Below, in pieces: positions 1-6,392 of a DNA stretch of 6,720 nucleotides. Position numbers and translations under genes: made by a program. Position 1 is the stretch's first letter. Every line of letters begins with the position of its first letter. Below the pieces are notes generated by a model. That model was not told where the DNA came from. It did no database searches and worked only from the letters and a program-made list of their open reading frames with translations. Source of the DNA: JACCXJ01 sp052387115 (GTDB taxonomy: Bacteria; Pseudomonadota; Gammaproteobacteria; JACCXJ01); assembly GCA_052387115.1 (NCBI GenBank), contig JBQTJM010000294.1:1-6720 (forward strand), in the 5' to 3' direction.

Positions 1-32
1 CCGAATTCCCGACCTGAGGAGGAAGCGCCGAG

Positions 33-659
33 ATGGCCGACTATGCCACGCTGGTTGCAACGCTCAATCGCTGCGCCGAGCGCGCCCGCCACGAGGCGCT
101 GACCCTGGGTGAGGTCCTCGACTCCATCGAGGAGGCGGCCTACGCCTTCATCTGCATCATCCTGGCCCTCCCGTTCTTGCAACCCTTGACCTTGGGGCCG
201 CTGTCGGTGATCGGCGGGCTGACCTTCGCGTTGCTCGGATGGCAGCTCTTCCGCGGCCACCCGACGCCGGTGTTACCGAAAAGGGTCCGGGCCACCGTCA
301 TGGGAGAGAAGACCTGGGAGGTGATCATCAAGATCTGCCTCAAGGTCCTCGGCTGGTGCCGACCTTTCACCCGTCCGCGCTACAGCGGCTGGGTCAGCGG
401 CCGCCGCGGGCAGCGCGTCGGCGGGCTCACGATAGCGGCGGGGGGGCTGCTCATGGCCATCCCGGCCTTCGGGATGCCCTTAAACAACCTCCTGCCGGCG
501 CTCGGGATCTTCTTCGCGTGTGTGGCCGAGCTCGAGCAGGACGGGCTGATGATCTTCGTGGCCTTTTTCTGGCTCGTCGTGACCGTGCTCTATTTCGTGG
601 CCGTGATCGTCGCCCTGTGGTTCCTGGGCGATCAGGCGCTCGCCTATTTTCGCTGGTAG
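33..659 (+). CDS. exoD: ExoD-family integral membrane protein (exopolysaccharide synthesis-type)
   Basis: This 208-residue protein is probably an ExoD-family inner-membrane protein. The family was named for a rhizobial gene affecting exopolysaccharide production and alkali tolerance, and its biochemical role is unknown. A soluble N-terminal stretch with the family-like segment LTLGEVLDSIEEAAYAF (about residues 23-39) comes before hydrophobic segments near 39-70, 129-165 and 173-205. Two related proline-rich turns, ALPFLQP (about 45-51) and AIPAFGMPLNN (about 141-151), follow the internal-repeat layout typical of ExoD. Length is normal for the family. The start is supported by a strong GAGGAGGA Shine-Dalgarno at 16-23, nine bases before the ATG. 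The gene stands alone here: the next gene begins about 150 bases downstream after a hairpin repeat. Family assignment is confident; a role in exopolysaccharide is inferred from the name only. Confidence 0.88.
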   Translation: MADYATLVATLNRCAERARHEALTLGEVLDSIEEAAYAFICIILALPFLQPLTLGPLSVIGGLTFALLGWQLFRGHPTPVLPKRVRATVMGEKTWEVIIKICLKVLGWCRPFTRPRYSGWVSGRRGQRVGGLTIAAGGLLMAIPAFGMPLNNLLPALGIFFACVAELEQDGLMIFVAFFWLVVTVLYFVAVIVALWFLGDQALAYFRW

Positions 660-737
660 CGCCGCCGGGTTGAATGAATCCGGTCGCGAGCAACACGCCC
701 CGGTAGCTTGGACGGGCCTTGACGCCGCGATCCTTTT

Positions 738-779
738 TGATCCCCTCACCCTACCCTCTCCCGGAGGGAGAGGGGATCA
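738..779. repeat. Hairpin-forming dispersed-type repeat between exoD and nupC
   Basis: The arms TGATCCCCTC (738-747) and GAGGGGATCA (770-779) are perfect 10-base complements. Nested inside, CCCTCTCCC (754-762) and GGGAGAGGG (766-774) are also perfect complements around a GGA loop, so two mutually exclusive stems can form. A short T-run precedes the element but none follows it on the + strand, so it is not a textbook terminator for exoD; read on the - strand, the T-run would follow the stem. Pyrimidine-rich/purine-rich repeats of this look are, as I recall, scattered in many proteobacterial intergenic regions. Only one copy is in this window, so its dispersed nature is inferred. Confidence 0.6.
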
Positions 780-811
780 TGGGGAGTCATTCGCGGCGCT
801 GACGGACCCGC

Positions 812-2062
812 ATGCCCCCCTATCTGCAGAGCGCGCTAGGGGTGTGCGTCTTTATCGCCCTGGCGTGGGCGGCAAGCGAGGAGCGGCGGGCCTTCCCGTG
901 GCGGATCGTGCTCGCGGGCCTCGCGCTCCAGTTTGCACTGGCCGCGACTTTGCTGAAGCTGCCCTGGTTCAGGGGCTGGGTCCTGGGGCTCAACGAGGCG
1001 ATGCTCGGACTCGAACACGCCACCGAAGCCGGCACCGCCTTCGTGTTCGGCTACCTCGGCGGCGGCCCCTTGCCCTTCCGCGAAGCCACACCGGGTGCGA
1101 GCTTCGTGCTGGCCTTCCGCGCGTTGCCGCTCATCCTGGTGGTGAGCGCGCTGTCGTCGCTGCTCTTTTACTGGCGCGTCCTGCCGTTCATCGTGCGCGG
1201 ACTCTCGCGCGTCTTGGAAAAGACCCTGGGGATCGGCGGCGCCGTGGGACTGTCCGCCGCCGCGGACGTGTTGGTCGGCATGGTGGAGGCGCCGCTCCTG
1301 GTGCGCCCTTACCTCGGCTCCTTGAGCCGCGGGGAGCTGTTCTCGGTCATGAGCTGCGGCATGGCCACCATCGCCGGGACGGTCATGGTCCTGTATGCGA
1401 GCATCCTGAGGGAAGTGGTCCCCGAGGCCATGGGGCACATCCTGACGGCCTCGCTCATCAACACCCCGGGCGCGCTGCTCATCGCGGCGGTCATGGTGCC
1501 TTCATTGGGACGCGCCACCGCGGGCGAGCTCGGGCCCGCACAGACCGCACGCTCCAGCATGGACGCCATTACCAGCGGCACGCTCGCCGGCATCGCCCTT
1601 TTGATCAACATCGTCGCCCTGCTGCTCGTGTTCGTGGCGCTGGTGAGCCTCGCGGACGGCATCCTCGGCGTCCTGCCCGACGTCGGCGGCGAGCCCGTGA
1701 CCTTACGACGCCTGCTCGGGACGCTCATGGCCCCGCTCGTATGGCTCGCGGGGATCCCCTGGGGTGAGGCCCAGACCGCCGGTGCGCTGATGGGGACCAA
1801 GACGGTGCTGAACGAGCTGGTCGCCTATCTCGACCTCGCGCGCTTACCGAAGGATGCCCTGAGCGAGCGCAGCACCGTGATCATGACCTATGCCCTGTGC
1901 GGGTTCGCGAACCTCGGGAGCCTCGGGATCCTGATCGGCGGTCTCGGCACCATGGTTCCAGACCGGCGCGCCGAGGTCATCGCCCTCGGGCCCAAGTCCA
2001 TCGTTTGCGGGACCCTGACGACGTTATTGACCGGTGCCATCGTAGGCGTACTCTGGTCCTGA
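812..2062 (+). CDS. nupC: NupC/CNT-family concentrative nucleoside transporter
   Basis: This 416-residue inner-membrane protein belongs to the concentrative nucleoside transporter family, which imports nucleosides by cation symport. All the family landmarks are present in order: an N-terminal helix pair (LGVCVFIALAW and IVLAGLALQFALAATLL), the substrate-site segment around ADVLVGMVEAPLLVRPYL (about residues 151-168, Glu159), MSCGMATIAGTVMVLYA, the second substrate segment KTVLNELVAY (Glu335), and the signature CGFANLGSLGILIGG (Asn367). The two glutamates are 176 residues apart, the same spacing as Glu156 and Glu332 of the Vibrio cholerae CNT. Base-contact positions read Gly-Met-Val-Glu rather than Gly-Gln-Thr-Glu, so the preferred nucleoside may differ. 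Length is normal for a bacterial CNT. The ATG begins right before the first helix, but the Shine-Dalgarno is weak. A fragment of a related gene lies at 6502-6566. Confidence 0.95.
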   Translation: MPPYLQSALGVCVFIALAWAASEERRAFPWRIVLAGLALQFALAATLLKLPWFRGWVLGLNEAMLGLEHATEAGTAFVFGYLGGGPLPFREATPGASFVLAFRALPLILVVSALSSLLFYWRVLPFIVRGLSRVLEKTLGIGGAVGLSAAADVLVGMVEAPLLVRPYLGSLSRGELFSVMSCGMATIAGTVMVLYASILREVVPEAMGHILTASLINTPGALLIAAVMVPSLGRATAGELGPAQTARSSMDAITSGTLAGIALLINIVALLLVFVALVSLADGILGVLPDVGGEPVTLRRLLGTLMAPLVWLAGIPWGEAQTAGALMGTKTVLNELVAYLDLARLPKDALSERSTVIMTYALCGFANLGSLGILIGGLGTMVPDRRAEVIALGPKSIVCGTLTTLLTGAIVGVLWS

Positions 2063-2164
2063 GCACCCGGCTCCCGTTAGGAAGCCCACGGCCCATTGGT
2101 ACGCGACCCCGAGCACGGCTACCTCGACAGCCGACGTCGCGTGGTAGCGGGAGGTTAATCCAAC
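2063..2164. other. Intergenic gap at the left edge of the cassette
   Basis: About 100 bases separate nupC from the methyltransferase gene. I see no terminator hairpin and no convincing -35/-10 pair. The only clear signal is a GGGAGG Shine-Dalgarno at 2149-2154, ten bases before the ATG at 2165, which decides that start. If the cassette has its own promoter, it should be here. Confidence 0.55.
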
Positions 2165-2992
2165 ATGTCGCTCCCGCCCTGGATCGCTGAGCTCCGCAGA
2201 ACCGAGGTCATTGAGCGCGTGCACGCCGATGGCCGCACGAGCCCAGATCGCCCACTTGGCATCGAAAAAAGGCGGATTCAAAGCGACGCGATTTGCGGAG
2301 GACAGGCGGATTTCGACGCACCTTGGGAGTCCCTCTCCGGCGGCGACCGAGCCTTGCTCTATTGCTATTACAATCAACTGGGCCATCTGGAGGAGTTGGC
2401 AGCCGCTTTCCAAATGTTGTTCGGTACGGTTAGAACGATGGACGATCCCTTCGTGCTCGACCTTGGCGCCGGCCCGTGCACTGCGGGCCTGGCGCTGGCC
2501 GGGATTCTGGGGAACGCAGCTAGGTTCACCTACATCGGCGTCGAACGGGCGGCGTCAATGTCCCGCCTCGGCGAGAGACTTGCCGTCGCGGCGGCGGCCC
2601 GAATGACCGCCGTTGAGCGACACTGGTACGAGTCGATTTCGACAATCCGATGGCCTAAACCGCCGAGCTGGCGGCCAGTGATCGTGGTAGTATCCTACCT
2701 GCTCGCCAGTCCGACCGTGCGAGCAAATGAGCTTGTGGCCGAGCTCGACGCTTTCGTGTCGAAAGTCGGTCGCGGAGCGGTGACCGTGCTCTATACCAAC
2801 TCGCCGCTCGCAGGGCCAAATCGTGCGTTTCCAGCGTTCCGAGACGCTCTCGCTACGGCGGGATTCTCGCTTTTCGCAGATGACTTGGGCGGCATCATGG
2901 TGAACCGTTACACCGGCCCACAAATGCGCAACCTTCGGTACGCCTTGTTCCATCGCAAAGCGCGGACTATTCTCCCGTTGGGAAGGGCGTGA
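2165..2992 (+). CDS. Class I SAM-dependent methyltransferase-like protein
   Basis: This 275-residue soluble protein has the core of a Rossmann-fold methyltransferase. The glycine-rich SAM-binding motif I is VLDLGAGPCTAG at residues 97-108, with Asp99. Strand 2 ends in the acidic residue Glu127 (YIGVE, 123-127), the usual ribose-contact position. A hydrophobic strand VIVVVSYLLAS (172-182) sits where motif IV is expected. The layout, with a helical N-terminal region holding LLYCYYNQLGHLEELAAAF (64-82), loosely recalls Rsm22-type ribosome-associated methyltransferases. There is no DPPY/NPPY motif of an amino-DNA methylase and no PC motif of a 5-methylcytosine enzyme, so the substrate is not evident. 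The gene opens a three-gene run: its TGA overlaps the helicase ATG in the string TGATG, which suggests translational coupling. The fold is well supported; a role in modifying nucleic acid is inferred from its neighbours. Confidence 0.8.
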   Translation: MSLPPWIAELRRTEVIERVHADGRTSPDRPLGIEKRRIQSDAICGGQADFDAPWESLSGGDRALLYCYYNQLGHLEELAAAFQMLFGTVRTMDDPFVLDLGAGPCTAGLALAGILGNAARFTYIGVERAASMSRLGERLAVAAAARMTAVERHWYESISTIRWPKPPSWRPVIVVVSYLLASPTVRANELVAELDAFVSKVGRGAVTVLYTNSPLAGPNRAFPAFRDALATAGFSLFADDLGGIMVNRYTGPQMRNLRYALFHRKARTILPLGRA

Positions 2993-3764
2993 TGCATCTA
3001 CCCACCTGGGATGAGCTTAACGACGAGCAGCGCTCGGTATTGGAGGTACCCATTGACGAGGATGTATTCGTCGCGGGGCCGCCCGGTTCCGGGAAGACGG
3101 TACTTGCTGTGGCAAGGGCTCGCCTAGTCGCCCAGAACCGTCAGAGCGTCGGCTCACTGACCTGCGCACGACGCTCGAACAGATCAAGAATGCCGCTCGG
3201 CTACCTGACCCAATCATCCTGACGGACAACCACAGGAACAGTCCCGAGATCGCCGCGGTTGCGGAACACTTCCACGCAGGACGCCTACCAGCCGCGACGG
3301 TGCGTAGGCCGGTGACGGCGCAGCGGCCGCGGCTCGTATACTCGCGGAACGTCCAGGACACCTGTGAGGGGGTAGCGACTGCGCTCCGAAATCGCGGTGG
3401 GACGGTCGGCGTCGTGGTGAGGTCGAACTCGACGGGCCTAGCGGTTTTCAACCGCCTGCGCGACACCCTTCCGGATGGTCGCGTCAGCTACTATACCGGC
3501 GCGCGCAAGAACGACAACTCAATCGAACTGCTCAAGCCGGGCATCACCGTGCTCAACAAGGAGTCAGTGAAGGGTCAAGAGTTCGACACCGTGTTCCTCC
3601 TTGAAGTCGAGGCACTCGTACCCTGTAAGACCGAGGTCATGCGGCGTTCGATGTACATGCTGTGCTCCCGCGCTCGGGACACGCTCGTTCTGGTGCATGG
3701 GCGGCCCTTGTCAGCCTCCGCGTCGGCTGCGCTTCCTTGCGAACGTCTGCTGGAGCGAGGATGA
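2992..3764 (+). pseudogene. UvrD/Rep-like SF1 helicase, internally deleted and frameshifted
   Basis: Two out-of-frame pieces of one superfamily 1 helicase are joined here. The first frame (2992 to about 3148) encodes a Q-motif-like LNDEQ (residues 9-13) and a perfect Walker A, GPPGSGKT (residues 29-36, 3076-3099). Similarity then continues in another frame from about 3150, beginning RLTDLRTTLEQIK, with the helicase motif LTDNHRNSPEI (3219-3251), motif V VKGQEFDTVF (3567-3596) and motif VI around YMLCSRARDTLVLVHG (3654-3701). Nothing corresponds to motif Ia, the DExx Walker B or motif III, which normally lie between these pieces. An in-frame reading of the first part ends at 3222. The product would lack ATP hydrolysis, so this is a pseudogene unless the sequence is misassembled. 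It overlaps its neighbours by one base at both ends, if the ATGs at 2992 and 3764 are the starts used. By family knowledge an intact form would unwind or translocate on nucleic acid. Confidence 0.8.
3752..3755 (+). promoter_or_regulatory. Shine-Dalgarno deciding the AlkB-fusion start
   Basis: GGAG lies inside the last helicase codons, eight bases before the ATG at 3764 and five before the in-frame ATG at 3761. It favours this start pair over the open frame reaching back to 3662, which would overlap the conserved helicase motif VI region. The choice between 3761 and 3764 is open. Confidence 0.55.
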
Positions 3765-5923
3765 TGCCTGCGGCTACCTCCCAGCTTCCGCTCGCGTTCT
3801 CGACCACTGCCGAGCGCGAGAATCAGTGGTTCGGCGCGACCCTCGACCACCGGGAGTTCTTCGCCGGGCTGCAAAGCGAGTGGCTTCCCCACCGTGACGG
3901 TCAGCCCGTCAGGCTTCTGGGCGTATCCTCGTTCCCGCTGATGGACCCGATCATTGCGAACGGCAACCTTATTCGGGTCCATCTGCGGCTAGACCCGCGC
4001 TTTCTGGCGCACGGCCGTGTACTAGCGCGGCGCGGTGAGATCTGGGAGGAAACGAAAGCGGCGGACGTCGGCGTTCAATATGACCTGATCGCTTGGCCAG
4101 GCGCGCTGCCCTTGTTCTCGGTAGTGAACGCCCAGGTGGCCAGCGAGGAGGAACGGGCGCGCCTCGTCGGACTCGCACGTCAGGTCTCCAACGTGCCGCT
4201 TCCACCGGTTGTCGTCCGTGCGACCCTCGACCCCGTCGCTCCCGCCGCCGCGGTCCCCGAGTGGCACGGGGAGGCGCACGCCGTTCGTTTTCCGGCGGCC
4301 TACGACCAAATACGAGGCGCGGCCGCCATGGCGTGGTGGGGCGTCCCGCGAGTTGACCCATGGCTCGATCTGTTGTGCGCCACCTTCGGCACCGATGAGG
4401 CGTTGCTGCGGAGCCGTGCCGAGGCGGTTGATGCCACGTGGTGGACAGGGACACCGTGGAGTCTCGAGCTGCCCGCGCAATCCGGTACTTCCTACTCAGA
4501 GAATCTCTGGCAGGCGGCGTTACGGGTGATTCGATCTTCAAAGGCAGGCCCGTCGCGGAGCGCCACCGATTTCGCGGCCGCGATTCTGGCAGAGGCGAGC
4601 CGCGACCGGTCAAAGGAAGAGATTCACCGGCTGGAGCGCTGGGAGGAGAACACGCGGCGGGTGGTTCGCGCGGATTCACCGATTTCGCCGGATACGTGGC
4701 AGCACGATCCGGTGGGCAGCGCCGTGCAACTGGCGCTCACTCGACCGGAGCCCGACAACTTCAGGCGGTGGTTCGACGAGCTTCCGACAATCCCGCCCTC
4801 CGTATGGTGGTCGGCTGCGGCGTTGTGCGGTCTCTTGTGCGGGTATCGCCCCCTCGGCACGATTTTCCGAGGAGACGCTGAATTGCGCCGCCTTCTCGCC
4901 ATACACGCCCTTGGGTACCGAACGGTCCGGGGCGGAGAGACGATCCCACCGGTCTGGCGGCGTCAGGACGGAGCCATCGTGTTCGACTGGGATGGCGTTG
5001 AGGTTGCGCGTCGCCCCGAGCACAACCGTGGACGATGGCTTCACGCCGACTTCTCGAGTGATATCGTCACCGCTGCCGCCGAGGATATAGCACGGAGGAA
5101 TGCGTGGGCCTGCTTCCGCCGGGAGCTCGTCCTCGCCGACGTCCGTATTGACATTGCGGGAACAGGTCGGGTTTCCAAGGCGGATCGGAACGGTTCTGCC
5201 CTGCAGATTCGAGGCGAAGTTCGCTTTCAGCTCCCGTCGGATGCCATGGTTCGCGAGGCGCTGGACGTGGCCGCGTTCCAGCACTGCATCGTTACTGTGG
5301 GTGGCGGTCACGTCGCGTCCCCACCCGCCCCATTGGTACCCCCCTCCAACACGAATGTCCCCGGACTGCGCTACGTGAGGGGCATCGTGACCGAAGACGA
5401 GGAGGTGAGCCTCGTCGCCGAGATTGACCGGTCACCGTGGCTAAAGGATCTGAAGCGACGTGTGCAGCATTACGGCTGGCGTTACGGCTACAAGGATCGA
5501 AAGGTTACCGCAGATATGCGACTTGGACCGCTCCCGCCGTGGGCCGATGAGATTGCCGAGCGCCTCTTTTCCCGCGGGTTTGTTCCTTTCCGACCCGATC
5601 AGGTTATCGTGAACGAGTACATCAGCAATCAGGGCATCAGCCGACACGTGGACTGCCCCGCTTGCTTTGAAGACGGCGTCGCAATGATCAGCCTGCTGGA
5701 GTCCTGGGAGCTGGTCTTCCGGCCGCGCAAGGGGAATCGGAAAGTCTCCGTGCTGCAAGAGCGTAGGAGTCTAGCGGTCATGACTGGGGAATCGAGGTAT
5801 GACTGGAGTCACGAGATCCCGGCTCGGAAGACTGAGCCGGGCGGCCTTCGTCGGGAGCGAAGGATTTCGATAACATTTCGGCGGGTTCGGATCGATGCGT
5901 CGTCTTCAAGGGGCTCTCGGTGA
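3764..5923 (+). CDS. Large protein with C-terminal AlkB-type Fe(II)/2-oxoglutarate dioxygenase domain
   Basis: This 719-residue protein (720 if the ATG at 3761 is used) ends in an AlkB-family domain, about residues 533-706. AlkB enzymes oxidatively remove or modify alkyl groups on DNA or RNA using Fe(II), oxygen and 2-oxoglutarate. All catalytic positions are visible: Asn617-x-Tyr619, the iron ligands His628-x-Asp630 and His683, and the 2-oxoglutarate contacts Arg700 and Arg706. The spacings Tyr-His (9), His-Arg (17) and Arg-Arg (6) are identical to E. coli AlkB, and Asp-His is 53 against 54. A nucleotide-recognition-lid-like segment YGWRYGYKDRKV (570-581) and LGPLPPWADEI (587-597) precede the core. 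Residues 1 to about 530 match no domain I know: they hold HREFFAGLQSEWL (29-41), several Trp pairs (191-192, 226-227, 348-349), a hydrophobic stretch WWSAAALCGLLCGYRPL (348-364) and a mixed strand-rich part at 450-515. Free AlkB is only about 200 residues, so this is a fusion. It is the last gene of the cassette and looks intact. Confidence 0.88.
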   Translation: MPAATSQLPLAFSTTAERENQWFGATLDHREFFAGLQSEWLPHRDGQPVRLLGVSSFPLMDPIIANGNLIRVHLRLDPRFLAHGRVLARRGEIWEETKAADVGVQYDLIAWPGALPLFSVVNAQVASEEERARLVGLARQVSNVPLPPVVVRATLDPVAPAAAVPEWHGEAHAVRFPAAYDQIRGAAAMAWWGVPRVDPWLDLLCATFGTDEALLRSRAEAVDATWWTGTPWSLELPAQSGTSYSENLWQAALRVIRSSKAGPSRSATDFAAAILAEASRDRSKEEIHRLERWEENTRRVVRADSPISPDTWQHDPVGSAVQLALTRPEPDNFRRWFDELPTIPPSVWWSAAALCGLLCGYRPLGTIFRGDAELRRLLAIHALGYRTVRGGETIPPVWRRQDGAIVFDWDGVEVARRPEHNRGRWLHADFSSDIVTAAAEDIARRNAWACFRRELVLADVRIDIAGTGRVSKADRNGSALQIRGEVRFQLPSDAMVREALDVAAFQHCIVTVGGGHVASPPAPLVPPSNTNVPGLRYVRGIVTEDEEVSLVAEIDRSPWLKDLKRRVQHYGWRYGYKDRKVTADMRLGPLPPWADEIAERLFSRGFVPFRPDQVIVNEYISNQGISRHVDCPACFEDGVAMISLLESWELVFRPRKGNRKVSVLQERRSLAVMTGESRYDWSHEIPARKTEPGGLRRERRISITFRRVRIDASSSRGSR

Positions 5924-5939
5924 TCAGCGGACGCTCGGA

Positions 5940-5956
5940 CGCTCCGTCGTGGAGCG
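5940..5956. other. Short hairpin just after the AlkB-fusion stop
   Basis: CGCTCC (5940-5945) and GGAGCG (5951-5956) form a perfect six-base stem with a five-base loop, 17 bases past the stop codon. The tandem GGACGCTC GGACGCTC (5929-5944) overlaps its left arm. There is no T-run on either side, so a terminator role is only possible. In GC-rich DNA a stem this short may be chance, and the same bases belong to the ParE remnant. Confidence 0.25.
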
Positions 5957-6122
5957 CCATCACGGGCCGGGCCGAGCTCGGGATAGGATAGGAGGGGCTC
6001 GAAGCGTTCGCGGAGCTTTTGCACGAACCCGCTCGCCGCCTTGGGATTGTCGGCGGCGCGATGAACGCCCAGATCTCGGCAAGATCGTCTTCGGCCAGGT
6101 CGGTTATGCGGAGGCTTCGCGT
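5952..6122 (-). pseudogene. ParE-type toxin remnant, frameshifted and truncated
   Basis: Directly after the ParD-like gene on the - strand, one frame reads RSLRITDLAEDDLAEIWAFI and stops making sense at about 6060. A second frame then continues ADNPKAASGFVQKLRERF and PLLSYPELGPARDGAP to about 5952. Together these match the first two thirds of a ParE/RelE-fold toxin: the N-terminal strand, the helix with DLAEIW, the ADNP turn, and the LRERF...PELG segment. The frameshift fits a one-base loss or two-base gain in the CGCGCCGCCG run at 6051-6060. No ATG, GTG or TTG precedes the first frame; an ACG at 6122-6120 is where a start would be expected. The C-terminal strands that end ParE proteins (roughly a glycine-Tyr-hydrophobic-Tyr-Arg segment and an I-V-R-V-L-H strand) are missing, where the AlkB gene's 3' end begins. 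ParE toxins poison gyrase; this one cannot be functional. Confidence 0.65.
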
Positions 6123-6388
6123 CCCGCTAATTTGCGGCCTCCCTTCTCGATGATTCGCGCGGGATCAACGTCTCTGACCCGTCCGGCCTCAACGTCCTCC
6201 AGACCGCGCTGAATATCCGCGCGCAGCTCGGCACGTTCGCGTTCCCGCAAGGCACGCCGGTGTCTCCAGTCACGCAAGGCCTCGCGGACAATTTCGCTGC
6301 TTGAGGCATAGCCACCGCTCACAGCAGCACGCACGGCTGCGGCCATATCGGCAGTCAAGGTAATAGTGATGCGTTCCACATTGCTCAT
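6104..6388 (-). CDS. ParD-like ribbon-helix-helix antitoxin
   Basis: This 94-residue protein resembles ParD/CopG-type antitoxins of type II toxin-antitoxin systems, which bind and neutralise a partner toxin and repress their own operon. The N-terminal ribbon RITITLTADM (residues 5-14) is followed by the two helices of the DNA-binding fold, with GGYASSSEIVREALRDW (about 24-40). The charged C-terminal part, rich in Arg and Glu (RRALRERERAELRADI, 43-58), is the usual toxin-binding tail. Length is normal. The frame stays open to an ATG at 6415, but the ATG at 6388 gives the family-like MSNVERITITL opening; neither has a clear Shine-Dalgarno. Periodic GTATG repeats lie directly upstream. Its toxin partner downstream is a wreck, so this is an orphan antitoxin, still an open and plausible gene. 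It may serve as a repressor or an anti-addiction remnant; that is inference. Confidence 0.85.
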   Translation of the reverse strand: MSNVERITITLTADMAAAVRAAVSGGYASSSEIVREALRDWRHRRALRERERAELRADIQRGLEDVEAGRVRDVDPARIIEKGGRKLAGREASA

Positions 6389-6392
6389 AAAA

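Noticed and set aside
670..1767. Long + strand open frame of 365 codons overlapping nupC
   Set aside because: It is a shadow of nupC: composition dominated by Arg, Gly, Ala and Pro from GC-rich third positions, no recognisable motif, and it begins inside the intergenic repeat region.
3662..3763. Upstream extension of the AlkB-fusion frame to an ATG at 3662
   Set aside because: It would overlap conserved helicase motif VI codons, gives Arg/Ser-rich sequence, and has no Shine-Dalgarno, whereas GGAG at 3752 fits the start at 3761/3764.
2989..3764. Programmed frameshift joining the two helicase frames
   Set aside because: No slippery heptamer was seen near 3150, and frameshifting could not restore the missing Walker B and neighbouring motifs.
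3969..4679. Minus-strand open frame of 236 codons opposite the AlkB fusion
   Set aside because: Arg/Pro-rich low-complexity translation with no domain; antisense to a frame that carries a continuous protein ending in a full AlkB domain.
4676..5311. Minus-strand open frame of 211 codons opposite the AlkB fusion
   Set aside because: No motif, and it lies entirely opposite the continuous AlkB-fusion frame; long antisense frames are expected in GC-rich genes.
2092..5339. Shared 11-base string CCCATTGGTAC at 2092-2102 and 5329-5339 as a possible direct repeat bounding a mobile unit
   Set aside because: The second copy lies inside the AlkB-fusion coding sequence before the AlkB domain, not at an edge, and there is no extended similarity; likely chance.
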